Source of the DNA: a virus
Virus record (IMG/VR): IMGVR_UViG_3300010885_074521
Span: 1 to 45,104 of that record
DNA length: 45,104 bases
Strand: one strand, 5' to 3'
Shown here: piece by piece, positions 27,317 to 35,755 of the stretch
Position numbering within the stretch: position 1 is the stretch's first letter
Layout of the letters: each line of letters begins with the position of its first letter
Translations under genes and position numbers: made by a program
Notes under the pieces: generated by a model
The model's database searches: none
Seen by the model: only the letters and a program-made list of their open reading frames with translations
Told to the model about the DNA's origin: nothing

Positions 27317-27774
27317 TTACCAGAGGATCCAAAACCTTTTTCACCACGGTTAGATTCTTCCGCTTCACCCCAATCAATAGGCATAGAAATATTAAAGTAA
27401 ATAGCAAATTGTGCAATTCTATCGCCTGTCTTGACTATATATGGCACATCTGTAAGATTATATAATTTAACCCCAGCGTCACCTCTATAGCCACAGTCAA
27501 TAATACCTGGGTGTGACATAATACCGTGCTTAAATCCTAAACCGCTACGTGATTCTACTTTTATCCAATAACCTTCGGGTATTGAAGCAAATTTAAGACC
27601 TACTTCGACGACAGCACTACCCCTAGCAGGAATAACCTTATCTTCTACTGAATAAACGTCATAACCCGTATCAGATTCATTGTTTTTAGTAGGTAGTTTA
27701 GCTAAATCATGTGTTTTCTTAAACTTTAATACGGGGATAAAATTAATATTTGGATCTAATTGAGCATTATACAT
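27313..27774 (-). CDS. dut: dUTP diphosphatase (trimeric dUTPase), 153 aa
   Basis: All five motifs are present: I SDTGYDVYS (34-42), II SRSGLG (75-80), III GIIDCGYRGDA (90-100, catalytic Asp 93), IV GDRIAQF (117-123), V RGEKGFGSSGK (143-153). It converts dUTP to dUMP, lowering uracil in DNA and feeding dTMP synthesis. An ATG 33 bases upstream (27807) is possible but would place a TATAAT box inside the gene; the 27774 start is chosen because that box then lies six bases upstream. Cotranscribed with gp44. A trimeric enzyme of the host/eukaryotic type. Confidence 0.95.
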   Translation of the reverse strand: MYNAQLDPNINFIPVLKFKKTHDLAKLPTKNNESDTGYDVYSVEDKVIPARGSAVVEVGLKFASIPEGYWIKVESRSGLGFKHGIMSHPGIIDCGYRGDAGVKLYNLTDVPYIVKTGDRIAQFAIYFNISMPIDWGEAEESNRGEKGFGSSGK

Positions 27775-27780
27775 ACTTTT

Positions 27781-27807
27781 ATTATAATATAGGTTTATAA
27801 AGATCAA
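27781..27807 (-). promoter_or_regulatory. Host sigma70-like promoter before dut-gp44
   Basis: A perfect -10 TATAAT (27781-27786) with a weak -35 TTGATC (27802-27807) at a short 15-base spacing. It differs from the TAAATA late motif of the surrounding genes, fitting early or middle expression of DNA-metabolism genes. The -10 also ends six bases before the chosen start codon. Confidence 0.4.
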
Positions 27808-27810
27808 CCG

Positions 27811-27820
27811 TAAATAAATA
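27811..27820 (+). promoter_or_regulatory. Late-type motif TAAATAAATA before the 27826 start
   Basis: Doubled TAAATA ending five bases before ATG on the plus strand; the divergent partner is the dut promoter. Confidence 0.45.
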
Positions 27821-27825
27821 TTAAT

Positions 27826-28290
27826 ATGAGTGAAGAGCTTAACGAAATGGTGGGTGATTTATTAGACCAATTAAATGATGCTAATAAAAAAGCTGAAATA
27901 GCTAAAAAAGAAACTAATCCTCTTACAAGGGAAAATATAGAAAAGTTTGTTGTCGAAAAAGCAGGTAAGCTTGTAGAAGAGAGTCTTGATGTAGTTACTA
28001 ATGTAAAAGATTATATTTCATCTGCTCCGGAAAGTAAAGATGTAGGATCGTTGGCAGATTTAATAGCAGCAACATCAACCGCTATAGAGACTTTAAATAA
28101 AATTATAGTAACTGATAAGCGAAATGAAGCATTATTAAAAGCAAAATCTATGGATATTGAGTCTAGAAAAGAATTAAAAAATTCTGATAATGCTACAAAA
28201 TTACTAGTAACCCGTGAACAAGTATTTAAAATGCTTATTGATAGTGCTAATAAAAGTGCAAAAATTATAGACGCAGAAGTTATAAATTAA
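27826..28290 (+). CDS. Probable terminase small subunit, gp16-like, 154 aa
   Basis: Helical, acidic protein. Residues ~45-110 (KLVEESLDVVTNVKDYISSAPESKD... split here: VVTNVKDYISSAP, SLADLIAATSTAIETLNKI, VTDKRNEALLKAKSMDIE) match the pattern of T4-type gp16: a helical hairpin with a PR/PE-linked helix and a run of hydrophobic heptads that builds the ring. The C-terminal VTREQVFKMLIDSA is also typical. In T4 gp16 regulates gp17 and recognises DNA during packaging. Unusually it is on the opposite strand and about 14.5 kb from gp17. Ends four bases into the hub gene on the other strand. Alternative: an unrelated coiled-coil assembly factor. Confidence 0.6.
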   Translation: MSEELNEMVGDLLDQLNDANKKAEIAKKETNPLTRENIEKFVVEKAGKLVEESLDVVTNVKDYISSAPESKDVGSLADLIAATSTAIETLNKIIVTDKRNEALLKAKSMDIESRKELKNSDNATKLLVTREQVFKMLIDSANKSAKIIDAEVIN

Positions 28291-30449
28291 AAATCTTTTT
28301 TATTATCGCAAGTAAAGAAGTTTTTATAATATTCATCCCATATTCTCTTAAAGTCAAAATCCTTTTTAAATTTCTCAAAAGCTTTAACAAAATCATCTTC
28401 TTTAGGAAATTTATCTGTTATACTTCTCAATTTAGCTTCAAAAGCATCAGGATCAAAGTCAATATCTTGATTAATTAAGTCATTAAAATCAATTTTGCCT
28501 ACAACAGGTAGCTTAAAATCACATGCAATGTCTTTAGTTTGTTGAGCCTTATCTAAGATAGCTTGAGGATCGCGAGATAGCTCAGCAAAATTAGTATCAG
28601 TTGCGAGTGCTGCTATTTGTGGAAATGACCCTGTGCTTATTGAAGGTAAAACTACAGGCATATTCAAAGGTAGTTTTTGAGTAAGCGTATTTACATTATT
28701 AACTGAATTAGTTAGTAATGTTGCGGGCGATGGAAGCCCTTGAACGCTAGGTATATTGTTAATGCCAACTTTATCTATAGCATTATTAAGATTAGTTAAA
28801 TTAGCGTTAGGTACTTTAATCTCACTTAAAGCTGCGTTAAGCTTAGCTTGAGCCGATTGAGTGCTGCTTACAGGCTTAGGTATCTTATAAGTTCTTGATT
28901 TATACTTAAACTTATCATTTATCTGTTGAGTGGTTAGGGTTTGTGAATTTTGTGAGGTGATTTTTACCTCACCTAAAGATTTTTCAATAGTACGTGTAGT
29001 TCTAGAAGCTTTTATTTTCTTTTGTGCAACATCAAGATCTTGCAAAACATTTTCCATGTTAACACTAAATTGTATTTTAGAAATTTGCTGTATATTACAA
29101 GAGAGATAATCTCTAGGGTTATATCCGGTTTTATCATTTATATTACTAAAATAACAAACATATTCGTATGTTCTATCAAATTCTGATGTAAGTTCTTTTA
29201 CTAAGAAAGAAATGTTTCTATAAAAATTTTGATAAAAATTAATATCTGATACAAGATTTAATCCATGTGATTGCGTTGAATCTACAGCAATATTATAAGA
29301 ATCATTTGTCCTTTGAATATTAATCAAATTAGTTTTCATTAGTGTAGATGTTTTAGTGCTTAATTCCTCATTAACGCTTTTAGCAGCTGCGCTTAATTTA
29401 TTTTCTAATGAAACCGGTATAGTAGCAGGTGCACCAAAAGAGCAATTCAAGTCAAATAACGGAGAAACCGAATCATCAAATTTAGCTCTAGTATTAGCTA
29501 GAATGCCAATACTATCACTAGGCTCTAATAAAAAAGATTTTTCCTGCAATACAACTTCTTCTTGTACAATCTCGGGTAAAGAGCTTAATTTTTTATACCA
29601 AAAATAAATAAAATCATTATCCATTTTAGTAGATTCTAATTCATCTAATTTAGAATAATAACTAGCAAGATTAGTTATAGGATTTCCGCTTTTTACAGCA
29701 TTCCAATAATTAATAGATGTTTTAGATTGAGGTGTTAAATCGCCATGTAATTCTCTTTTTCCACCAGCCACTGATAATTCATTTACAGATGCAGTTGTGC
29801 TTGAAGTTGTAATAGGTAGAAGCGAAGTTCCTGTGGAAACAAAACTAGGAGGTGGTGAAATACTATCCGGTGGGTAAACTTTTACTTTTACTACTGAAGG
29901 CGTAGTTCTCTCTAATCTTACTTGCTCTTCATACGAGTTTACATATACGTCAATTACGGGTTGGCCGCCCGTGTTTTGACTAGCAGTACGCTTGACTACC
30001 GCTTTACCTGTGTCCATTGCGAGATAACCATCGCCTAAATTAGGAATAGCTACATTACTACCATAGGGAATAATAGAATTGTCAACAGCTATACTTCTAC
30101 CTTGCAGTAGTTTACCGTATATATTAGATTTTGCGCCTAATCCTGCGCGGGTATCAGGATCAGAAGTAGGCTCGTTAGGCGAATAAAATGTAATACGTGC
30201 TTCAACTTCGTAAGAACCATCTTCATTTCTATAAGGGTTTTTATTATTTAAAATAAGTGGAGGTTGTGTCGTACCTGCACCAGCAGTAAGTGTTTTAGTA
30301 GTTTTATTTTCTTCTAGCCCGGGAGGGTCATAAGACACACTACCTATAGAATTTAAATAATTTGTATATTTCTTTAAGAACTCTGGTGAATTAGCTACGT
30401 TGTTGTCAACTAATTCTGGATAACTAGTTTTAGTAGAAGTACGTATCAT
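28287..30449 (-). CDS. Baseplate hub protein with 3D-type peptidoglycan-hydrolase domain, 720 aa
   Basis: Residues ~80-175 are a 3D (double-psi barrel, MltA-like) domain: ARITFYSP, the loop GRSIAVDNSIIPYGSNVAIP (Asp 123), YLAMDTGKA (Asp 146) and VIDVYVNS (Asp 167). These three Asp give the domain its name; relatives are lytic transglycosylases. The rest is helical/disordered, with a charged C-terminus that may bind the hub. It follows the gp27-like gene with overlapping TAATG. In T4 the hub partner of gp27 is gp5 with a lysozyme domain, so this protein may open the peptidoglycan with a different enzyme class. There is no beta-helix needle seen, so the spike may be another protein. Confidence 0.7.
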   Translation of the reverse strand: MIRTSTKTSYPELVDNNVANSPEFLKKYTNYLNSIGSVSYDPPGLEENKTTKTLTAGAGTTQPPLILNNKNPYRNEDGSYEVEARITFYSPNEPTSDPDTRAGLGAKSNIYGKLLQGRSIAVDNSIIPYGSNVAIPNLGDGYLAMDTGKAVVKRTASQNTGGQPVIDVYVNSYEEQVRLERTTPSVVKVKVYPPDSISPPPSFVSTGTSLLPITTSSTTASVNELSVAGGKRELHGDLTPQSKTSINYWNAVKSGNPITNLASYYSKLDELESTKMDNDFIYFWYKKLSSLPEIVQEEVVLQEKSFLLEPSDSIGILANTRAKFDDSVSPLFDLNCSFGAPATIPVSLENKLSAAAKSVNEELSTKTSTLMKTNLINIQRTNDSYNIAVDSTQSHGLNLVSDINFYQNFYRNISFLVKELTSEFDRTYEYVCYFSNINDKTGYNPRDYLSCNIQQISKIQFSVNMENVLQDLDVAQKKIKASRTTRTIEKSLGEVKITSQNSQTLTTQQINDKFKYKSRTYKIPKPVSSTQSAQAKLNAALSEIKVPNANLTNLNNAIDKVGINNIPSVQGLPSPATLLTNSVNNVNTLTQKLPLNMPVVLPSISTGSFPQIAALATDTNFAELSRDPQAILDKAQQTKDIACDFKLPVVGKIDFNDLINQDIDFDPDAFEAKLRSITDKFPKEDDFVKAFEKFKKDFDFKRIWDEYYKNFFTCDNKKDF

Positions 30450-32005
30450 TATTTGCTCTTAGTATTTAAGAATAGATTGTCAAAACTATACGTCTTGACA
30501 CATCTCAATTCATTAAAGTATTCATTACCTTCAAAAACATGTTTTACTTCTGTTACAAAATAAACACCTAACAATTTACTATCAAAATCGCTGTAAGGTT
30601 GTGCACCTTCCCTATTTACACCTATAAATCTACCCGCTTGTCTATGTGTGCTGCCAGGGACTCTAAACAATATAGTGTTGTTTAAAAATATATTACTAAA
30701 TAAAGCCTTATTTCTACCGGTAGAAAGCCTTTGATCTGCTTCTTTTTGTACAATTGTAAAAACATTTTTAATATTTTTCTGCTGTAGTCTATACTCTCCG
30801 GGAAAGAAGTTAGAATATGCTCCATCATAACTCATTTTATTAAAAGGAAGTACGTAATTTTGATTGTATACACTTAAAGCTGAATTAATTGTATTTCTCT
30901 CTTTATCGATATTAAACGATTTTTCATCGTAATCATAGCTATGTACAACGTGAGTAACGAGCTCGCTTTGTGTGATTTGCCCGGGCATAGGGTCAAAAGA
31001 AAAGTTATTAACTATACCGTATTTACCTAAGAATATACCATTAGTTGGCGTAAAAGTAATGTTTTCTAGAATATACTCACCGCTGTTATCAGCATAAAGA
31101 CCTAATTTAAAAGTTTCTAAATATCTTGTGCCTGATTGAGTAAAATTATTAAGAGCGCTTTTAAATATATTACCTAAACTCTGTAAAGTAAATTTTAAAG
31201 AATTTCGCTCTAATCTTAAAAATCCTTGATCGAAATTATCATTTTTATTAGATACATGCCTACTCATTAAATATTCTAAACTGTCAATACCCTTAAATTC
31301 CGCCGGAGAAGAGAAAAACACAGTTGTTGAACCTTCATCAAATTCGTCGTCACTTATATTAACTGGATAGCCATCGTTTGCATCAAAAAATTCCTTTAAA
31401 AAGCTTTTAATAGCTTTACCGGTCAATATAGCTCTATCAGAATTAGACAAATCATTAACATTTTTACTATTTAAATAATTTGCAGTAGAAAAATAAGAAT
31501 TTTTTTCTCTTAATAGTTCATAATAAATATCCCAGAAATATAATTTTTTATATTTTTCTCCGGGCTTTGCCCCGGAAATTTCTTCTGTATTGTAAATTGA
31601 AAAATTAAATAGCAATCTAAACGGTTCATTGCCTTTAGTATTGCTAGCGTAAGTTGATTCACTATCATCTAGTTTAGGCATAATATCAATAATAATCATA
31701 TCTCTTGAATCGCCTTTAAATATAAATCCTTTATTGGGTGTAAAGACAGATGTCTTAGCTAAAGTCTCTTTATTTGTTGAATCCGCTACTCTTTCTACCG
31801 CGTCAAATTCATTACGTAAAATAATATATCCTTTATGATAAAAATCTGTAAAATCGTCTTCTAAAACTAAAGAATTTACAGCTCCAATGTTTACTTCTTG
31901 ATATCTGCCATCGGATGAAAATAACCCTATATTAAATCTATAGGGACTATTATTAATTACATCTTTAAACGAGCTACCTGGGGTTTCAATTAATGTTGTA
32001 GGCAT
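30449..32005 (-). CDS. 27: Baseplate hub protein gp27-like, 518 aa
   Basis: Begins with a beta-rich tube-like domain (PYRFNIGLFSSDGRY, VLEDDFTDFYHKGYIIL) and ends with ILFRVPGSTHRQAG RFIGV-type strands, DFDSKLLGVYFVTEVKHVF and FNELRCVKTYSFDNL, the pattern of T4-type gp27 and VgrG N-terminal domains. T4 gp27 is shorter (391), so about 120 residues are added, probably in the middle. Forms the trimeric hub below the tube and carries the spike or hydrolase. Starts a few bases after the gp53-like stop and overlaps the 3D-domain gene, so hub and hydrolase are co-translated. Confidence 0.75.
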   Translation of the reverse strand: MPTTLIETPGSSFKDVINNSPYRFNIGLFSSDGRYQEVNIGAVNSLVLEDDFTDFYHKGYIILRNEFDAVERVADSTNKETLAKTSVFTPNKGFIFKGDSRDMIIIDIMPKLDDSESTYASNTKGNEPFRLLFNFSIYNTEEISGAKPGEKYKKLYFWDIYYELLREKNSYFSTANYLNSKNVNDLSNSDRAILTGKAIKSFLKEFFDANDGYPVNISDDEFDEGSTTVFFSSPAEFKGIDSLEYLMSRHVSNKNDNFDQGFLRLERNSLKFTLQSLGNIFKSALNNFTQSGTRYLETFKLGLYADNSGEYILENITFTPTNGIFLGKYGIVNNFSFDPMPGQITQSELVTHVVHSYDYDEKSFNIDKERNTINSALSVYNQNYVLPFNKMSYDGAYSNFFPGEYRLQQKNIKNVFTIVQKEADQRLSTGRNKALFSNIFLNNTILFRVPGSTHRQAGRFIGVNREGAQPYSDFDSKLLGVYFVTEVKHVFEGNEYFNELRCVKTYSFDNLFLNTKSK

Positions 32006-32009
32006 ATTA

Positions 32010-32372
32010 TTAAACTAATGCTTCACGTATTTCACTTATAATATTAGAAACATACTGTGGTTTAATTATTTTAATAATAGTACCTGTATCCGGAAATTTA
32101 ACAGGGTTATAGATTTGATTTGTAAGACATATTAACCACCATAAATCAATTGTTTTATAAGCATTAAAGCTAATTATAGTCCAGGGCATTTTTTGATTAA
32201 TTTGTTGATAAAAAAGTAAATCAGGATTTAAATTTTGTGGTAAAAAAATAGATTGTAGCAAATTATAATAATATTTTTCTGAATCGTTTTTATACAAGCG
32301 AAAAATATTTTCATATCTTATATTTTTTAAGCTCTGTAGGCCCTCTATTGTATTTTGACGTTTGCCAAGCAT
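32010..32372 (-). CDS. 53: Baseplate wedge protein gp53-like, 120 aa
   Basis: A small protein with the gp53/LysM-like feature set: a helical N-terminus (YENIFRLYKNDSEKYY), then WTIISFNAYKTIDLWWLICLTNQI-type core (residues ~63-86) and NPVKFPDTGTIIKIIKP, followed by a C-terminal helix. T4 gp53 is 196 aa and clamps gp6/gp25/gp27; this one is minimal but keeps the Trp/Asn core and the G-x-x-I-x-I strand. TAAATA lies five bases before its ATG. First gene of a gp53-gp27-3D hub unit. Confidence 0.65.
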   Translation of the reverse strand: MLGKRQNTIEGLQSLKNIRYENIFRLYKNDSEKYYYNLLQSIFLPQNLNPDLLFYQQINQKMPWTIISFNAYKTIDLWWLICLTNQIYNPVKFPDTGTIIKIIKPQYVSNIISEIREALV

Positions 32373-32376
32373 ATAA

Positions 32377-33660
32377 TTATTTACCTAAGATAGGTGACTC
32401 CGGCACTAGGCTATTTATTGTACGGGTTGTAACTGCTCTCTTTTGATCTAGAACAGAATACATAAAATTCTTAGACTCTGAAATTAGACTCTTTAGGCTA
32501 ATAGAAATTTGATAGGCATCTGGTATAATAGTTGTTATTTTTTGAGGTTTAGATGCCATACTAAATCCAAGTTCAGGGCCTGTTTTATTAAAAGTACCAT
32601 TTAAAAAGTTATTAAGTGTTGCATCACCTTCAAAAAACGGTGTTAGTGTTGCTTTTGTTAAAGCTTCTAAGCTTTTGTTACCAATATAAGATAGATCAAA
32701 CACAAGCTCTCTTCTTGAGCCTTGAAAAGCAACTTCAATTTGAGATATATAACAAAAAGGAAAAAATCTTACACCAGGTATCTCTACTTGATATAGAGCA
32801 GGTGGTTCAATAATAGAAACGCTTTTACGAGAAGGCTTGTTATTATACAATAATAAAAATAAAAGCTCCCAATTTCTTACTACATCTTCAAAAGTAACTG
32901 AACCGGTATTAATTAAAGGAAATGTACATTGAATTTCATCACCCTCTTCACTGTAATTAAAAAATTTAGATTTTTCAACAAAACTTATTTGCGTGGGCTG
33001 AGATAACATAGATACTGTTTCAGCAATATCGGTTGCAAAAGATGCTGCTTTCGAAAGTAACCCTACAAAAGGATTGCTTGAATCTTTAGAAAACGTGTTT
33101 ACCTGTGAATTAGTTTTATCTTCAAAGTATGGTAATATAAACTGCCAACCTGTTGGCTCAGTAATATATAAATTTTTATAAGGATTTAAATAATTATTAG
33201 GGTTTGAATCAAATAAGCTATTATTATCTAACGTTTCAGGAGCAAAATTGCTTAATTTATTTTCTATATTTTCTACCGTTTCTCCGCTTATAAAGCTTGG
33301 AATAAAACTCTTAAATTCGTCTGGTAATTTTTTAAAAGCAGAAGAAATATTTTGTTTAGCTACACCGTATGAATATTTTAATTGCGAAACCAGTGCATTT
33401 ACTTTTAAACGCTTTTCTGTTAATATAATTTTAGGCACCTCTTGTCTAGCTTCTTTTGTTTTTGAATAGGTCCAGTAAAAATCTGATACCACATCTACAG
33501 TAGTACCGTAAGAGCTGTTTGACGGGTTACTAAATCCACCACCGAATGTATTGTTGTTTGGTGCTACTAGAGTGGGTAGTGATACTTCAATATCCTTACC
33601 GGTAATTGAAGCGGGTGAAAAATTATTAGTATTAGGTGCAATGGAAAATACGTGATCCAT
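32377..33660 (-). CDS. 48: Baseplate tail-tube cap, gp48-like, 427 aa
   Basis: The central and C-terminal parts match the gp48 pattern: QCTFPLINTG, VVRNWELLFLLLYNNKPSRKS, PPALYQVEIPGVRFFPFCYI, then IIPDAYQISISLKSLISES near the end (about 385-403). The N-terminal ~150 residues are low-complexity Asn/Ser-rich and poorly alignable. In T4, gp48 sits on the hub and, with gp54, primes tube polymerisation. The position next to the gp53/gp27 hub genes agrees. ATG with TAAATA six bases upstream. Confidence 0.68.
   Translation of the reverse strand: MDHVFSIAPNTNNFSPASITGKDIEVSLPTLVAPNNNTFGGGFSNPSNSSYGTTVDVVSDFYWTYSKTKEARQEVPKIILTEKRLKVNALVSQLKYSYGVAKQNISSAFKKLPDEFKSFIPSFISGETVENIENKLSNFAPETLDNNSLFDSNPNNYLNPYKNLYITEPTGWQFILPYFEDKTNSQVNTFSKDSSNPFVGLLSKAASFATDIAETVSMLSQPTQISFVEKSKFFNYSEEGDEIQCTFPLINTGSVTFEDVVRNWELLFLLLYNNKPSRKSVSIIEPPALYQVEIPGVRFFPFCYISQIEVAFQGSRRELVFDLSYIGNKSLEALTKATLTPFFEGDATLNNFLNGTFNKTGPELGFSMASKPQKITTIIPDAYQISISLKSLISESKNFMYSVLDQKRAVTTRTINSLVPESPILGK
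32378..32383 (-). promoter_or_regulatory. Late-type motif GGTAAATA before the 32372 start
   Basis: TAAATA-N5-ATG. It overlaps the stop of the gp48-like gene. Confidence 0.5.
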
Positions 33661-33666
33661 ATATTA

Positions 33667-33672
33667 TATTTA
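33667..33672 (-). promoter_or_regulatory. Late-type motif ATTAAATA before the 33660 start
   Basis: TAAATA-N6-ATG, overlapping the stop of the tape-measure gene. Confidence 0.48.
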
Positions 33673-35727
33673 ATAAGCAAGCTTTCTACCGAACAAATCA
33701 CTTCTATACTCTAGGTTAGATGCTGATTTTTGACTAAAGACCATATTACTCGAATTATTATTAACTACAACATTAGAGCCTTGAACTTCTTTATTCTTTA
33801 AGTCTTGTAAAAGCTTATTATTATTATCCATAAGCTTTAGTTCAGCATTATAAAGATTAGTTGTTTTTTCGAAATAACTATCAAACCTATTGCTAAGCTC
33901 TTCTACTACCTTTTTAAGATCTGCAACTGATTTATTTGTTTTAGCATCTATAGATTTTATGGCGTTTTCTAAAGGCCCACCTTGCTTTAATGCAATAATT
34001 TGATCTTGAGGATCAAATTTATAGGACTGACCCCGCGCATACAAATATCTGTCAGATTCGCTTTTTAAATCGCCAGCTGGTTTGGGTGCTTTTTCTGGTT
34101 CTTGATTGTCTGGAAGATCAAAAGGTGTTGCTTTTAATAATAATTTTTTTAATGTCTCCCATGAAAAAATACTTTTTATCCAATCAATAATCTTAAAAAC
34201 AGTCTCTTTTGCCATATCAACTAAATTAAACATTTTTTTAGTTAAAAGATTTTTAACATTATTTAATTTTTTAGGAATTTCTTTAAATAATCCTATTACA
34301 AAATTAACCATTTTACCAACTATATTAAAAATAGCATTAAATAAATTCTTAGTATAAACCCACCAATCAAAATTTTTACCGTATTCTTTTATTGCGTCAC
34401 CTGCATCTTTATTAAACCACCCTACTATCCACCCGACAATCTTAATAGGTATAGAATTAACTAAGCTTAGCAGCTGATTAACAAGCTGCAATATTCCGTT
34501 AATAAACCCATCGTTAAATGATTCAAATATTTTATCAATTCTATCACGTACTTCTGTGTAATCGAAAAGATCTAATCCTATTATTTGAAAAATACCTGTT
34601 AAAAACTCTAAAATACCGGTTACTACACCGGTTAAAGCTTTTTGTAAAAATGATTTGTCTTTTAATTTTGGATCGGTGAATGATTGATAAAGACCTACCA
34701 ACACTTCTATAATAGCCATTATAGGTCCTAATGCATCACCGAGAATTTTACCGTACTTAAATCCAAATGCAAACCATTTACCTGCAAATTTAGCTATATC
34801 TTGAAATACCTCAAATATAGGTGTTAAGGCTTTAACTATTGCCCCACCACCGCCTCGAGGTACTAATGCGGTAAGTGGTTTAAAGAATTCACCTATTGAT
34901 TCAAAAACACTAATGATCGATTTTACTGCTTTATTTTCTTTTACTGCTACAGTTATACCTTTAAATAAATCTTCTATAGCTTGAGTTATTTGAGTTAATT
35001 TGTTTCTTATCGATTGAAGTGGATTAAACTCTCTTACTGCTTTTGTAACATTATTAAAAAATGCTTTTATATCTGCTACCGCTTCTTCTACCATCCTAGC
35101 AGTATTAGAATTACGTATTCTTTTTATAATATCGGTAAATTTTCCTCTTACCGTAGTAAAAACTTCTTCTACATATTGACCTATTTTTGTTTTTCTTATT
35201 TTTTCTAATAAACTTAAAAATTTGCTTCGTATTTTACTAAAAACTTCTTCAAGTAGCTGACCTAATTTTGATTTTTTAAGATTTTCTAATACATTTAAGA
35301 AGCCTTTTTTAAATAACGTAAGACTTTTAGTAATTAATGAACCCCAAATTTTAAGTCTACCTATAGCACCTGATATAAACCCGATTATTAACCCAGCGGC
35401 AAACGCTAGTAAACCTAAAATAATTCTTAACCAGGGAAATTTATCTTCAGGCTTTTTAACATCTATATTAAATGAAAATGCATTCTTAAGAAGCTTTTGT
35501 AGATCTTTTTTACCATCTATAGTAAAACCATCTATTGCAATAGGCATTGCTTGATATAGTCTTTGCTTTTGTCTTAATCTTTGTGTCTTTTCTTTTTCTT
35601 TCTTTTCTTCGCTATACAATAAATCAGCATTAGTAAATCCTTGCTTATTATTGCTGCCTTTTAAAAAATTTAATATTAAATCTAGTTTTTTCGCCAAATC
35701 ACTAGAGTCTAGGCCATCACCGTTCAT
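33670..35727 (-). CDS. Tape measure protein (gp29-like), 685 aa
   Basis: Basic N-terminus with a coiled coil (residues 40-58), one strong transmembrane stretch at about 98-123 (WLRIILGLLAFAAGLIIGF), then amphipathic helices with more hydrophobic runs (residues ~300-360, ~400-450) and a C-terminal coiled coil. Residues 152-232 are three copies of a 27-residue unit (KSKLGQLLEEVF / KTKIGQYVEEVF / NSNTARMVEEAV). Tape measures set tail length at roughly 0.15 nm per residue, so about 100 nm here, similar to T4 (gp29, 590 aa). Position between the assembly proteins and gp48 fits. ATG with TAAATA six bases upstream. Similarity to gp29 itself is not visible; the assignment is by architecture. Confidence 0.7.
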   Translation of the reverse strand: MNGDGLDSSDLAKKLDLILNFLKGSNNKQGFTNADLLYSEEKKEKEKTQRLRQKQRLYQAMPIAIDGFTIDGKKDLQKLLKNAFSFNIDVKKPEDKFPWLRIILGLLAFAAGLIIGFISGAIGRLKIWGSLITKSLTLFKKGFLNVLENLKKSKLGQLLEEVFSKIRSKFLSLLEKIRKTKIGQYVEEVFTTVRGKFTDIIKRIRNSNTARMVEEAVADIKAFFNNVTKAVREFNPLQSIRNKLTQITQAIEDLFKGITVAVKENKAVKSIISVFESIGEFFKPLTALVPRGGGGAIVKALTPIFEVFQDIAKFAGKWFAFGFKYGKILGDALGPIMAIIEVLVGLYQSFTDPKLKDKSFLQKALTGVVTGILEFLTGIFQIIGLDLFDYTEVRDRIDKIFESFNDGFINGILQLVNQLLSLVNSIPIKIVGWIVGWFNKDAGDAIKEYGKNFDWWVYTKNLFNAIFNIVGKMVNFVIGLFKEIPKKLNNVKNLLTKKMFNLVDMAKETVFKIIDWIKSIFSWETLKKLLLKATPFDLPDNQEPEKAPKPAGDLKSESDRYLYARGQSYKFDPQDQIIALKQGGPLENAIKSIDAKTNKSVADLKKVVEELSNRFDSYFEKTTNLYNAELKLMDNNNKLLQDLKNKEVQGSNVVVNNNSSNMVFSQKSASNLEYRSDLFGRKLAY

Positions 35728-35733
35728 TACAAT

Positions 35734-35739
35734 TATTTA
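35734..35739 (-). promoter_or_regulatory. Late-type motif CTTAAATA before the 35727 start
   Basis: TAAATA-N6-ATG in the short spacer between the tape measure and the 249-aa gene. Confidence 0.5.
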
Positions 35740-35755
35740 AGTAAAAATAACTGGT

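Noticed and set aside
27774-27807. Longer dUTPase start
   Set aside because: Adds 11 residues not seen in the family and would bury a perfect TATAAT box in the coding region.
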